A DNA stretch of 64,000 bases. Source: Humulus lupulus (Eukaryota; Streptophyta; Magnoliopsida; Rosales; Cannabaceae). A program made the position numbers and the translations under genes. The stretch's first letter is position 1; each line of letters starts with the position of its first letter. The DNA is taken from assembly GCF_963169125.1 (NCBI RefSeq), contig NC_084793.1:40543578-40607577 (forward strand). Direction: 5' to 3'. The notes beneath the pieces were generated by a model. That model did no database searches. It saw only the letters and a list, made by a program, of their open reading frames with translations, and had not been told where the DNA came from. Shown in pieces: positions 43,771-55,929 of this stretch.

Positions 43771-44177
43771 GGGTGCACTTTTAATGGTTATTACCCATAG
43801 ATGGTTACTTTGATATTAACCATTAAATTAATATCAATGGTCCATATTTATAGTTGTTAATTGATATTTCTAAAAATAAATTTTGATTTTTTCAAATTTT
43901 TGGAAGGGTTACTTAATGAAAAACGTGTATTTCTTATGAAAATATACTATTGTAAACTTTTTATTTTTCAAATACATGTCAATTTCTAAATACAGTTAGT
44001 GTCTCTCATTGGTTGGAAACAACATTAATTATGGCAATAAAGAAATAACTAAATTCGAAATTAAAGTAGAATAAAAATATTTACCTATTGGTGACTTGCT
44101 ATACCAAGTTACTATGTTGTCAAATCATCATAATTGTTAGTACTCATCCATGGGTAGTAACCATTGAGAAGTCTTCC
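43771..44177. mobile_element. MITE-like element (about 407 bp) in an AT microsatellite
   Basis: GGGTGCACTTTTAATGGTTA and the reverse complement of the right end (GGAAGACTTCTCAATGGTTA) form imperfect terminal inverted repeats, which also share the inner ACCCAT(A/G)GATG. ATATATAT flanks both sides, compatible with TA target sites. No coding capacity. Confidence 0.6.
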
Positions 44178-45449
44178 ATATATATATATAAAACAAGAAC
44201 ACTTGAAAATCAAAAATAAAATGATTACTTAACATGATTAGTAATAGACACTCACAAACGAACTCATTACTTACAAACGTAGCCAGTTACCCTTATATTT
44301 AAACAACACATGAAAAATGAGAATAATCTCAAAGTAACAACCTATAACCAAAAAAATTTAAAAAAAACACAGTTACTCAGCATATAAAAATTCATTAACT
44401 AAAAGTAAACTAAACACCATACTATAATAGAAAAAAAATCATTGAAACACATGAAAATAACAAACTAAAATAACTGTTGTTTCTATCTTCAATGATCACA
44501 GGTCTAGTGAACTTCAATCCTTCCCTAAGACTTTGAGGAGAACGACACAATTATACTAACGGGCCAGCATCATCAGTGGACTTCGAAGGGCCAACATTTC
44601 CTCCCTATTTCTAACAGAATACAAAAGGGAACAAAGATGATGGAAAAAAATAAAACATAACATTAAACTATATACAAAAATAGAGCACTAAAATGTTAAA
44701 ATCTAAACAAAGATAAACTAATACTTCAAAATCCAAACAGATTAAACAATAGGTCACTCCCAATTGTATATGAAAATTGCAAATACAAAAAAAGACCAAT
44801 GAACAATATAATCAATGTATTAAGGATAATAAAACCGAAAAAAACTGAATAGTAAAACTGGGATAATAAAACACAAAATACAAAGAAAAAAATGAACTCC
44901 AACTGGAAAAAAAAACACCCAGCCACTCTAAAAATTTTAAAAAAAAAAATTTTTAGAAAATAACAGTGAAGCCATAACAAACTGTATAACGAAAAAAGAA
45001 AAAAGAAGAAAAAATTCGACCTCTGGCCTATACACTCCGATCCCCGCACCATCCTTCACCGTCGGTAGTTTTGGTAACTATCCAACTGGTAGACGAAAAA
45101 AACAAGTAAGAAAAAAAGATTAATACTGAATAAGAGAGTGTATTATGCAGAAAATTACTGAAAGAAACATACCTCCGCCTTCCATAATGACGACAAACCC
45201 AAACTCCTCCATCGATCGTCGTTCCTTGCCCTGCCGTTGCTCGCCGATAATTCACAGAGGTCAACCATCGGAACAAGGTTGAAGAAGACGAATAGTTTAA
45301 TGTGAAAAAGTAAAGTGAAATGTGGAAAGTTAAAGTTAATCGTAAAAAGGTAATATAAAATAGTCAAAGATAAAATAAAAATAAAATTACATAAATACCC
45401 TTCCAATTTAACAAAAGCCAATTAACAATAACACTATGGCATAATAAGG
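44178..45449. other. AT-rich non-coding part of element H region
   Basis: No domain is recognised on either strand. The minus-strand frames at 45421-44726 are Phe/Leu-rich low-complexity translations. A GTAGCCAGTTACCC word lies at 44283. Confidence 0.4.
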
Positions 45450-45590
45450 ATTTGCAACAAAAATATGGTAAGAAAACCCATAAAAGTGATAATAATTTAT
45501 AAAAAGCCATGAAATAATTATTTTTGAGAAAAAGCCATATTTTTTTAAACTTATAAAAAAACTATATAAAATGTAATTTTCTCTTTAAAT
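45450..45590 (+). repeat. about 140-bp direct repeat, copy 1
   Basis: The segment with AAAAAGCCATGAAATAATTA and later AAAATGTAATTTTCTCT matches 47607-47755 in the same orientation at roughly three-quarters identity by eye. Confidence 0.5.
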
Positions 45591-45829
45591 TTCCTTTTAT
45601 TCACATACCGGCCAGTCCGTACTTAAATTGGGCCCAAGTCAGATTTAAAATTTTGGGCCCATCTAATATATATAATGAGATTTGTTTTTCATATTTATGA
45701 GATTTTTAAGGTTGTTTTACAAAAATATAGACATTTAATTTTTCTACATTTTCTATGGCTTTTTGATTCGGAAGTTCATATTTATGGGATTTTCATTCCC
45801 ATAAATTTTAAAAAATATATAATTATACT

Positions 45830-46410
45830 ACATTTTTTTTATCGTAGTTATGTTTTATTTGATTTTGAAGGTAATTTTATTTTTTTTCCTTCATTTTTTT
45901 ATTATTTTTTTAAAAATTAGTTCTTTTTTATCTTACTTATTTTTTCTTCTATTTTTTTCTATCAATTTTTTCCTTCATCTTTTTTTTTTCTTTCCATTTT
46001 TTTCGTTTTTATTCATTTATCTATTTTTTTTTCATTTGTCTTGTTTTGTTTTTGTGTTCATATTTTTTCAATTTTCTTTCCTCTTTTGTTTTTCATTGTT
46101 TTCCTTCTATCTTTTCTTCATTTTTGTATTTATTCTTTTCTCCTTCTATTTTTTTCTACCAGTTCTTTACTTTATCTTTTTTTTTCTTTCCATTTTTCCA
46201 TTATTTTTCTTCTTCTTCTTTTCATTTTTATTCATTCATCTATTTTTTTTCTTTTTTTTTCATTCATCATTTCTAATTTTTTTTTCCTTCATATTTTTTA
46301 GTTTTCTTTCCTCTGTTTTTTTTTCCTTTTTTTTCCTTCCATTTTTTCTTCTTTTTTGTACTTATTCTTTTCTCCTTTCAATTTTTTTTTTCACACATAT
46401 ATTTTAACAT
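45830..46410 (+). repeat. pyrimidine tract (T/C-rich, about 580 bp)
   Basis: The plus strand is almost entirely T and C (TTTTTCTTTC-type runs) with very few A or G. All three frames stay open and would encode Phe/Ser/Leu polymers, a composition effect rather than a gene. Confidence 0.9.
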
Positions 46411-46559
46411 TACGTAATTATTTTACTATTTTATTATTTATTATTGTAAGTTTTTTTATAGTTTTTTCCACTATATGTAAAAAAATTCAAATAAATTTTT
46501 TCAACATTTTCTTTTTACTATAACCATTTTACGAACATCCAAATTTGAAAAGAAAAATA

Positions 46560-47115
46560 GTAAAAATATGAAAACGTGAATGGAAAACTGGTTACCTTGA
46601 TGGGAACATTCAAATTAAGAAAAAAAATTATATGAAAATGTGAATGTGTAACCAGTTATCCTAGTGGGAACATCCAAATCTGGAAAAAAGAATACATATG
46701 AAAACTTGAATGGATAACTAGTAATCCTGATAGAAACATTCAAATTCAAAAAGAAAAGAAAAAATAGATATGAAAACGTGAATAGATAACCAGTTACCCT
46801 GATGAGAACATTCAATTCTGAAGAAAAAAAATATGATGAAAATGTGAATGAGTAACCAATTACCATAGTGGGAACATTCAAATTTGGAAAAAAAAATTAG
46901 ATACGAAAACTTGAATCGGTAACCAGTAACCCTGATAGGAACATCCAAATTTGGAAAGAAAAAAATAGATATAAAAAACATGAATGAGTAAGCAGTTACC
47001 TAGATGTAAACATTCAAATTTGAAAGAAAAAAAAATCTGATATGAAAACGTAAATGAGTACCTGGTTACCCTGATGGGAACATCCAAATTTGAAAAGAAA
47101 AATATATATGGAAAC
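46560..47115 (-). repeat. tandem array with AACCAGTTACC motif, about 8 units of 60-80 bp
   Basis: Units contain a (T)AACCAGTTACC-like palindromic core, then CTGATGGGAACATTCAAATT and an A-rich run, then TATGAAAACGTGAATG. Cores lie near 46588, 46647, 46707, 46787, 46852, 46917, 46987 and 47064. Confidence 0.85.
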
Positions 47116-47985
47116 GTGATTTTTATTAGTTACTTAACCCAAATAAGGAAAAAAAATAGTCACGATCCTTAAAAAAATGTAAAAAAAAACTTAGAACAAA
47201 ACAATTAATTTGATATTTTTTATGTATAGAAAAAAAAAATAAGTACAATAATAAAAAATTGATAATAAATAATAAAATATTTTGAGTTGAAGGGGAGACG
47301 ACTTAATAAAAAACTCTATCTGAAAAAGTCTAACAAAGAGGGAGAAAAAATAAGACGTCAACGAGAAGAGAAGTTAAAGAGATAAAAACTAAAAATATAT
47401 TTGTTATATTAAATTATAACATTAAATTATGAAAAATAAATATTAAAAAATTTAAAAACAATTAAATAGATTAAGTTTCATTTCTAAAATACTAAGTTAA
47501 TATTGTATAATGAAACTAATATAAAAATTATCAAATAAAAATTACTTAAATGACTAAAATAATCTCCTCATTTAAATAAACTTAATTAAGAGTAAAATTT
47601 TGACAAAAACTAATTTTTATACAAAAATGTGGGAAACTAAATCCATAAAATTGATTTTTTTTTTTTTTTTAAAAAGTCATAAAATAAGTTCTTTTGAAAA
47701 AAATCCATATTTTTATAAATTTGTTCAAAAAAATCCATAAAAGATGTAATTTCCTCTATATATAATGTAGTGCAAGAAAAATAAAGAGAATTTTTCATTT
47801 CTCAGTATATTAATATTTTATGTTACTATATTAATACTAATTAATATTATTACATTATAATATACAAATCTTAACCCTTTATAAATTTTATTTTAAAAAA
47901 AATCCATTTTAATATTAATTTCAAATTGTTATTATTTTAATCAAAATATGTTTATGATCTAGAAACATGGGTATATATTTAGTAA
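47116..47985. other. AT-rich sequence flanking element I
   Basis: No gene. It holds copy 2 of the 140-bp direct repeat (47607-47755). CTTAC (47986-47990) directly after it is the left target duplication of element I. Confidence 0.5.
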
Positions 47986-47990
47986 CTTAC
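47986..47990. repeat. target-site duplication of element I (CTTAC, left copy)
   Basis: CTTAC precedes the 5' LTR and is repeated at 60258-60262 directly after the 3' LTR. Confidence 0.92.
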
Positions 47991-48414
47991 TGTTGGGTCC
48001 AAAATGTTCGGCCCAAAAGGCTTTTCCGTTTAAAGTAAATTAAAACGGGTCGTGTTGGCCCTGTAGAGGCTCCGAAGTCAGAAGCCATGGGTCAGAGGCG
48101 ATCTACGCCTCTGACCTCTGTACATTTAATTGATCCAAATGCATTTTGGAGGAAAATTCAGTTATTCCACCCACCAATCAGGGAGTCAGCTTAACCAACT
48201 AACCACCTCACATTTTTGTTCTATAAATATTAAACTCTTATTTAAATGAAGGGATGGAAAAAATCTGACTTAGGCATCGGAGTGTCTTTCTTGCAGGTAC
48301 CCCCGACGGTTCGACAATCGGCAAAGTCATCTTCATCATCAGAGAAGGTCCGAAGAATTAGAATTAGTTGGAAAGTACCTCCAGATATAGAAAGGCAAAG
48401 TTATTGCATCAACA
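47991..48414 (+). repeat. 5' LTR of element I
   Basis: TGTTGGGTCC...GCATCAACA, with TATAAATA at 48222-48229. It matches 59832-60257 along its full length. Confidence 0.92.
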
Positions 48415-48415
48415 A

Positions 48416-48436
48416 ATTAGCGCCGTCTGTGGGAAG
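48416..48436 (+). promoter_or_regulatory. primer binding site of element I
   Basis: TTAGCGCCGTCTGTGGGAAG lies two bases after the LTR. It resembles the GGCGCCGTCTGTGGGAA site common in plant Ty3/gypsy elements and differs from the sites in elements A and C. Confidence 0.75.
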
Positions 48437-48513
48437 CTCTATTCCCTCTTTAACAGCATCGTCAAATCAAGAAATCTTTCCTTGCAATCAAGATTCACTC
48501 AAACACAAAAGCC

Positions 48514-50050
48514 ATGCCGCCAAAGAACAATAGAGCACCAGGTACCGTCGCCCAGGTTGCCCCAGCAACAGATGTAGGCGACCAAATCGACAGGATGTGT
48601 CGACTGCTGGAAACTAGTCAGCAAAGATCCAATGAAGCTATCAAGACACTGACCGAAGCTCAGGCCAGGCTAGAAGCTGAGATCACCGAATTGTGAAAAG
48701 CAAACGAAGTCATACGAAGGGCGCAAGACAAAGAAAATCTCCATCTTGAAAGGACTGGAGCTCTGATCGTCTAGGTCGACTCCCCTGGGAGGAACACACA
48801 CCACGTCAGAGAAGGGTCCCAAGGTCCTTTGCCATCCTCTCCAACTCGTCTTCATCAGGGGGCTGAGGAGCACCGAGTGGTACACTGCGAAGCACATGCG
48901 CGAGCCAGTGCACAGCCCACGAGAACAATCCAACCAGACGTTGAGAAAGGGCCCTAGCAGACCCAAGCACAAACCATGCAAGATGAACTAGCCGAGGAGC
49001 GTACCCCCTCTGTCCGGTTCTTGGACAACTAGAAAGAAGAGATGTTGCGAGAAGTGATGCAGAAGTTCTCGGACGAAAGGTCTGACTATGTTACTGATCA
49101 CATGGATTTGGTTTCAAGGACCACCGAAAGATCGCCTTTTGCAGAGTGGATACAGAACGAGCCCAAACCACGGGACTTCGTTATCCCTCCATTGCCCGCA
49201 TTTAATGGAAAAGGAGATCCGCTCAATCACCTATTCCAATTCCAGTAGAAGATGGCATTGGAAGCCAACAATGAAGCCATACAATGCAAGGTTTTCTCCA
49301 CAACTTTTTCTGGACCAACCCTGCTATGGTTCAGGCAGTTGAAACCTGGTTCTATCAACACTTTCAGTGATCTTCGCAGAGCCTTTCTCCAACAGTATAA
49401 TGCTAACCGCGAAGCACCAAGAACGATGGCAGATCTCTACCGAATCGAGCAAGGCGAAATGAACACCCAAAGTCGTACCTACAACATTTCATCGACCTCG
49501 TACATCAGATCCACGATGTCGAGCCAGTCATCGTGGCTAACCTCTTCATCAAAATCCTACAAGTGGGGTCCCTCTTACATGAAAATCTCACCATGATGCC
49601 ACTATATAACATGGCTGAAATCCAGATCCGCACTGAAGGCATCGTTAGGGTTTGGAATTTCGGGAACGTGCGCAGAAGAAGTTAGCCCTTATTTCTACGC
49701 CACCAGCAAATAACCCTCCCCCGCCATCTACAAGGGACGACAAAAGGAAAAGACAGGAGACAGATCACATGAAATGAGGGAAAAGACCAAAAGCAAATCG
49801 AGATTCACCACGATACCCCTCTTTTGAGTACACCGTCCGTCAGGAGGTCATCTATGAAGAAAACAAAGACAGACCCATCTGGCGTGAACCATACAAAATC
49901 ACCACTCCCCCGGAAAGAAGGGATAAAAGCATGTTCTGCCTCTTCTACAAGGATCATGGTCACATTATCTCCGAGTGCCACAACCTCCACAATCAGATCC
50001 AGGTCCTCATGAGAAGTGGACGATTAATCCAGTACATTAAAGGGTCCAGC
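48514..50050 (+). pseudogene. gag of element I
   Basis: Starts MPPKNNRAPGTVAQVAPATD at 48514 with an N-terminal coiled coil. The gag domain (49042-49600) has DFVIPPLPAFNGKGDPLNHL and CKVFSTTFSGPTLLWFRQLK, then RIEQGEMNTQSRTY. After a frameshift near 49475 it continues with VEPVIVANLF-like sequence. A CLFYKDHGHIISEC knuckle lies at 49933-49974. Stops: TGA 48694, TAG 48772, TAG 49030 and TAG 49246. It would form the particle core. Confidence 0.82.
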
Positions 50051-50893
50051 AGACCTGGCGTCTCGCAGCCCAACCCCGCTTCTGCCCCGACACCAACCGT
50101 AGCAGACTCCCTAAATATGGCCTCCACGAGCTCACAAGAGCCTCTCAAACAAATCCCCATGATACACGGGATCGTGGAGCTCACCGCAGGACAAGAGCGG
50201 GCATCCAAAAATCATAAAAGAATGGAGGAAAAGGTGAAGCGATACAGGTCATTAGGCCACACCATCAACCTTGTCGCCTCAGAAGACAAATGTTATCCAG
50301 CTTCTGCAATCACCTTCACAGAAGACGACTTGTGGGGAGTGCACCTACCCCATGACGATCCTTTAGTCATTTCGTTACAAGTCCACCATTGCCAACTGGG
50401 GAGAGTTTTAGTCGATGGGGGCAGTGGTGTTGATATCCTCTTCTGGGAAGCCTTTCAGAAGATGGGACTCGAAGAAAGTTAGATTAGACCCTCTGTTGCA
50501 CCAATCTTGGGATTCAACAGCCAAAGGGTATACTCGAAAGGCGCCGTTAGATTAAGCGTAGTCACCGTAGAATGCACTTTGCCAGTGGACTTCCTCATAG
50601 TGGACTCCATCACAAGCTACAACGCCATCGTGGGGAGGAGCTGGATCCACAGAATGCAGGGAGTGGTCTCCACTTTGCACCAAGTTATGCGGTGCCAATC
50701 ACCCAACGACCGTTATACAATCGACATAAAAGGGTGTCAGAAGCAGGCAAAGAAATGCTTCCTTACCCTGAAAGAGATAAATGATTCTTGCACCTCCTCT
50801 CTTGACGACAACCCCACCGAATAGCAATCAAAGGACAGCTTACCAGCGTGTCTCAAAGGCATAGATGTACAAGAAGATCGCGAAAAGCCCTAG
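50051..50893 (+). pseudogene. aspartic protease region of element I
   Basis: SAITFTEDDLWGVHLPHDDP is followed by GRVLVDGGSGVDILFWEAF, the retropepsin active site with the D-G-G triad. After TAG (50480-50482) the same domain continues with FLIVDSITSYNAIVGRSWIH. Later TAGs are at 50822 and 50891. The order relative to gag and RT is as in elements A and C. Confidence 0.83.
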
Positions 50894-50929
50894 ACCACCC
50901 TTGATGATCTTGAGGAAATTTGTATAGAT

Positions 50930-51943
50930 GATGATGACCCATCCAAAATAGTGCTGGTAAGTAACAAGCTTCCCGAGGTAGAAAAGCTGACCCTAGTTCA
51001 GTTCCTGAAAGCCAGAGTTGGGACTTTCGCCTTGTCTTCGGATGATATACCAGGAATAGACCCTTCTGTCATGAGTCACAGCCTCAACATATTAAACAGC
51101 TTCCCGCCCGTCAAATAGAGGTAGATGAGGTTTGCTCCCGAAGTCAGCCAGGCCATACAAGAAGAGGTGCAACGGCTTCTGAGCATAAGAAGAATCGAAG
51201 ATTGTCTGTATCACAGTTGGCTAGCCAGCCCAGTAGTGGGCCCAAAGAAAAATGTCAAAAAAGGAGTGTGCATAGACTACACCAACTTGAACAAAGCATG
51301 TCCTAAGGATAGCTATCCTCTCCCAAAAATTGATCAAGTGATAGATGCCACGGCAGGGTTCGAAAGAATGAGCTTCCTTGATGCCTACTCAGGATACAAT
51401 CAGATCCCAATGAAGGTAGAAGACTGAATCCACACGGCCTTCATCACAGAGTGCGGCCTATATTGTTACAAAGTTATGCCCTTCGGACTAAAAAATGCAG
51501 GAGCAACATATCCAAGGCTGATGCACAAACTTTTTTCCTCATTTCTTGGGAGGAACATGGAAGTATATATCGATGACATGGTCATCAAATCTCGACAAGG
51601 TGTTACACATGTGGAAGATCTAACTGAATGCTTCAACATCCTTGACGCCCATAGAATGAAATTGAATCCAACCAAGTGTGCTTTTGGGGTGTCCTCTGGC
51701 CAGTTCTTAGGATATGTGGTCAGCCAAAGAGGCATCAAGGCCAATCCAACCCAGATTGACTTGCTCACAGAGGTCAAAGAACCTAGAACCATCCTGGATA
51801 TCCAAGCTTTGAAAGGCAAAGTCGTAGCACTAAGCAGATTTATATCCCGCATGTCCGATCGTTGCCAGCCTTTCCTCCAATGTATCAGGAAATCTACCAA
51901 CACCACCTGGGGGCAGTACAAAATAAAGCATTCGAAGAATTGA
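50930..51943 (+). pseudogene. reverse transcriptase of element I
   Basis: RT blocks include CIDYTNLNKACPKDSYPLPK, FLDAYSGYNQIPMK, MPFGLKNAGATYPRLMHKLF and the active site EVYIDDMVIKSRQG. Two close TAGs (51116-51118, 51122-51124) precede the FAPEVSQAIQEEVQRLL block, and TGA (51425-51427) interrupts the middle. The two halves are in the same frame. A frameshift near 51870 leads into the RNase H frame. Confidence 0.9.
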
Positions 51944-53103
51944 AAGCCTATCTGAGCACACTTCCCATATTAAGCTCTCCTGTCCCCAACGAAGATCTCT
52001 TCCTTTACCTGTCTGTTTCGCACTTTGCCGTGAGTTCTGTGCTCTTTCGAGAAGACGAAGGACGACAGAAGCCAGTGTTCTACTGTAGTAAGATGCTACT
52101 AGACACTAAAACACACTACAACATGATGGAAAAATTGGTCCTCACGCTAATTACAACAAAGAAGAAGTTGCGACAGTATTTTGAAGGCCATACCATCATT
52201 GTATACACGGACTACCCACTAAATCAGATCTTGAACAAACTCGATCTCTCTGGTAGATTATCCAAATGGGCAATTGAACTCGGGACATATGATATACGGT
52301 TCTTGCCACGAAAATCAAAGAAAGGCCAAGTTCTAGCTGATTTCCTAGTTGAGATACAATCTTTTACACCAGAGACCTTACCTGAACTGCTGGAATCAAA
52401 AGCTGAGTGGATGTGGATGATGCACACAGACGGAGCCTCCAATTCTCAAGGAGCTGGGATTGGCGTCGTATTGGAGGCACCCTCTGGACTGAAAATTGAG
52501 GAAGCCATACGGTTGGAGCAATTTTCCGCAAATAATGAAGCCGAGTACGAGGCTCTAATTTACAGTCTAGAATTAGCGCGAGACATGGGCATTGGACAAC
52601 TAAGAGTCAGAGTAGACTCAAAGCTAATGATAGAGCAAGTGGTTGGAAATTTCGATGCTAAGGCACCCCACTTGACCAGCCTATTGGAGAAAGTATCTGA
52701 ATTGAAGTCACAATTCCATCAATTTGAGTTCGTGCAAATACCAAGGGAACAAAATCAGAAGGTCGATGCCCTCGCCAAGCTAGCCTTTGTGGGAGAATGT
52801 TCTACGCACTCCGCAATTTCCACAAGCCACTCACCAGGAGCTTTTAAAATTTTCTCAATCTCGTCAGAACTAGAATGTTGGATGGATCCAATCATCCGTT
52901 ACTTGACCAAGTCCGAATTGCCAGCCGATGCAAAAGACACGAAGCTTCTGCACCTTAAAGCTCAACGCTACTCCATCATTCATGGAACGTTGTACTGCAA
53001 ATCCTTTAACGGCCCCTATCTTCGATGTTTACGTCCCTTAGAAGCTAAAAATTTATTAGAGGAGATCCACGAAGGAGCATGTGGGAACCACACAGGGGGA
53101 TGA
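51862..53103 (+). CDS. RNase H plus aRH domain of element I
   Basis: An open stretch of 413 codons. The first RNase H part has YLSVSHFAVSSVLFREDEGR, THYNMMEKLVLTLITTKKKL and YTDYPLNQILNK. After a linker, a second RNase H-fold domain begins MMHTDGASNSQGAGIGVVLE and has SANNEAEYEALIYSLELARD and RVDSKLMIEQVVGNF, then VQIPREQNQKVDALAKLA. Two RNase H domains in series mark the Tat lineage. It ends with the start of the integrase zinc region (EIHEGACGNHTGG) at a TGA. Confidence 0.88.
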   Translation: MPAFPPMYQEIYQHHLGAVQNKAFEELKAYLSTLPILSSPVPNEDLFLYLSVSHFAVSSVLFREDEGRQKPVFYCSKMLLDTKTHYNMMEKLVLTLITTKKKLRQYFEGHTIIVYTDYPLNQILNKLDLSGRLSKWAIELGTYDIRFLPRKSKKGQVLADFLVEIQSFTPETLPELLESKAEWMWMMHTDGASNSQGAGIGVVLEAPSGLKIEEAIRLEQFSANNEAEYEALIYSLELARDMGIGQLRVRVDSKLMIEQVVGNFDAKAPHLTSLLEKVSELKSQFHQFEFVQIPREQNQKVDALAKLAFVGECSTHSAISTSHSPGAFKIFSISSELECWMDPIIRYLTKSELPADAKDTKLLHLKAQRYSIIHGTLYCKSFNGPYLRCLRPLEAKNLLEEIHEGACGNHTGG

Positions 53104-54105
53104 AGCTTGGCACACAAAGCACTCACAGTGGGATATTACTGGCCATACATGATGACAGAAGCGCGCGACTATGCAAAGAAATGTGACAGATGCCAGCGAT
53201 TTGCACCTACCATCCATCAACCCACTCAAGTTCTACATTCAACTATCGCGCCTTGGCCCTTTGCAAAGTGGGGGATGGACATAGTAGGAGAACTACCTAG
53301 AGTCGTTGGAGGAAAGTGGTACGCTTTACTAGCCACCGATTACTTCACTAAATGGGTCATAGCAGAGGCCTACGTCACAGTCAGCAAAACAGACACCATG
53401 AGCTTCATATGGAAGCACATCATCTGCCAATTTGGGATTCCATGGGAAATAGTCGTGGACAACGAAACCCCGTTCCAAAACGCCAAAGTACAGGAGCTGT
53501 GTGACACATACAAGAAAAAATTAAGTTTTGCTTCTGTCACCTACCCCCAAGGCAACGGCTAAGCAGTGGCTTCCAACAAATTCATTTTTTCCAACATCAA
53601 GAAAAACTTTGAAGATAAAAAAGGCACGTGGGTAGAAGAGTTACCAAAGGTGTTATGGGCATACAGAACGACAACAAGGTCCTCTGCAGGCGGGTCTCCT
53701 TACGCCATGGTGTATGGAACAAAAGCCATCATCCCAACAGAAGTGGGCCTGCTGACGCTTTGGACGGAAATCACTTCTGATTTGACCACAAACAGTGTAT
53801 AGCTAACACACAATCTCGACCTCCTGGATGAGTTACGCACAACAACACAAATAAGACACGAAAAATACCAAAAAGCAGTAGAACGCTATTACAATAAGAG
53901 GGTCCATTCACGTACGATCAAGAAAGGAGACTGGGTTCTGCGTAAAGTCACTGGTAACCCAAAGAAGCTGGAGCCGAACTGGGACGGACCCTTTGAAGTC
54001 ACAGAAGCACTAGGGAGAGGGTCTTATACTCTTAAAAACGTACGCAGTGGCAAAAATGTACCTCGTACTTGGAATTCAATGTCTTTGAAACAATATTATT
54101 GTTGA
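53104..54105 (+). pseudogene. integrase of element I
   Basis: In the same frame after TGA 53101-53103: LAHKALTVGYYWPYMMTEAR, CDRCQRFAPTIHQP, the first catalytic Asp in WGMDIVGELPRVV, the second in VVDNETPFQNAKV and the region before the Glu (VTYPQGNG). TAA (53560-53562) falls where Gln is expected before the Glu. It continues with EELPKVLWAYRTTTRSSAGG and MVYGTKAIIPTEVG, TAG at 53800-53802, then LEPNWDGPFEVTEALGRGSY and the end at about 54105. Three point stops, frame otherwise preserved. Confidence 0.88.
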
Positions 54106-55925
54106 TAGTTGTGTGTACTTTATAATTCAAAAGTAATCAAACTACTTTCCTTTCTTACATTACTCTAAGATATTTTATATAGTCAACTTTTGCTGACACA
54201 ACTTTGCATGAGGAATCTTTCCTGATGTACCATAATAAGAACACGCATGTGACAATTATCACTTTATTTGCTCTGCACAAAGAGCTACTATTACAAACAC
54301 ATTTTAATATACCCTTACCTACCCACATGAGAAACAACATTATTCACATGCACCAAGCTCCACCTACCACATCCACTATAAATATAGGCTTGGAAGGGTC
54401 ACTTTAAACACACAAGATACATATAGAGGCATGGTGCCTCTGCCACTCCACTCGATCTTTTGCACACAAAAGTTTATGGTTTCACCTAGTAAACCCTCCC
54501 ACTATAAATCTCTCTACTAATGGGGAACTAAGGCCAGCCATTTCGCTGTCTAATCTGGCCTAACTACGCGAATTTGGCTAACCTTCGAGGGTACACTTCC
54601 CCATCTACTCTTTCTTCTTACTTTCCTGTGCCAACAGAGGAGCTCTGTCGGGTCCAGCAAATAGAGGAACCCCGCCATGCAGTTTAATCTGCCCTTACTA
54701 CTGCAACAGAACCGTTAGACACCCCACTTCGGTTCTACCTCCGTTACCCAGTAACTAGTTTGGTAATCCAAGGCTGGGAGGAACTTTTCCCGCAGTCGCA
54801 CCCACATCCTACACGTCGATTGCTCCTGTTGTGTTTGGGAGCCTACCCAAGCAAGCCGTACCAAATACATCTCGGTATGGGTGCACTGGAAAGATGTCTG
54901 ATACAGGGTTCTGCCTCTCTCAGCTTTGCCTCGACGCCCAGCCTCGCATGTTGCGTTCTGCGTCCGATCTGAACCACGTCACTCCCTCTTGCAAATGGTA
55001 AAGCATCTACATTTCTTTTTCATGCACCTAAGGGGACGACTTAGTTCTAATAAGAGCGCAACACAACTATCTCTCAAGGAAAAAAGGTTCAACGCAAAAT
55101 AAAAGAACAGACTTCATAGAGCACAAAGCTGTCATGATTGTGATCTTCAACAGATGATAAGCGAGAAACTACCAACACACTCGACTCTCTTAGCAATAAA
55201 TGCAAGTAATCAGTGTCAATCTTGTAAATCAGAAAGTCAGCTTTATTTACAAAATATGTTATATTAAATAATAATTCCCAGATGTTTAAAAAATATGACT
55301 TTATTTACTATATTCTCCCTTGAGACGCAAATAACATAATTTACAAAATGCACATCTTAGGAGTATCTAATCCCATTCAGTATGACGCGTATGCTCTGCC
55401 ATCGCACTCTCTAGCTTCGGATGACCTAATCCATAATGCTCGCACGATATGTAATATGAGATTCCACTTCTCACTAACTCATTCAATGCCCACGTCGAGT
55501 ACAGCCACCGCGGCTTATCAAAGATCCGCATTAAAAATGACACATTTACCCAATCACGATGTTCACTTAAAACAGAAATGTCATCAGCACTGACCAATCA
55601 CCTCAACATTATGCCAAATCACTCACGCAACACTTAACTGGGCATTCTCTCCCACCATCTGTACAAGCTCTTACTGTATCTCACGTGCAACGACCTAAAG
55701 GGTCTATGAAGCCTCTTATCAGAATACGTCAACTAACCCTCACCTGCTACAATATTTTTATTATTATAGTATCAAGAAAAACACATTCACTAACAACCAG
55801 GCAAAGAACATGAACGAATTTTTGTAAGTTGTATTAATAATTTGCACATTCATCTACAATTGTCCAAGCAGTAACAAACGAAGAAGACTAAACCTGCATA
55901 TACAAGCATAAAAAACTGCGTCGAT
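54106..55925. other. 3' non-coding region of element I
   Basis: About 1.8 kb between pol and the antisense gene. No tandem array comparable to element C. CCACTATAAATATAGGC (54371-54387) is a TATA-like site on the plus strand. No supported coding frame. Confidence 0.5.
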
Positions 55926-55929
55926 CATT

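Larger units (their letters stand above)
40800..47750. mobile_element. MuDR-like element H with transposase and DUF1985 gene
   Basis: A plus-strand transposase pseudogene (41329-42830) faces a minus-strand DUF1985-containing gene (about 43600-42885), tail to tail as in element E. A recurring GGTAACC or AACCAGTTACC word occurs at both sides and within (41058, 42513, 43634, 43699, 43722, 44283) and forms a tandem array at 46580-47110. The ends are not defined. Direct repeats at about 45450-45590 and 47607-47755 may mark part of the structure. Confidence 0.55.

Noticed and set aside
44726..45421. Minus-strand ORFs suggestive of membrane proteins
   Set aside because: Low-complexity Phe/Leu translations of AT-rich DNA next to the MuDR-like element; no homology recognised.
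45675..46407. Phe-rich ORF of 185 codons and neighbours
   Set aside because: Pure composition effect of the T/C tract; no membrane-protein family features beyond low complexity.
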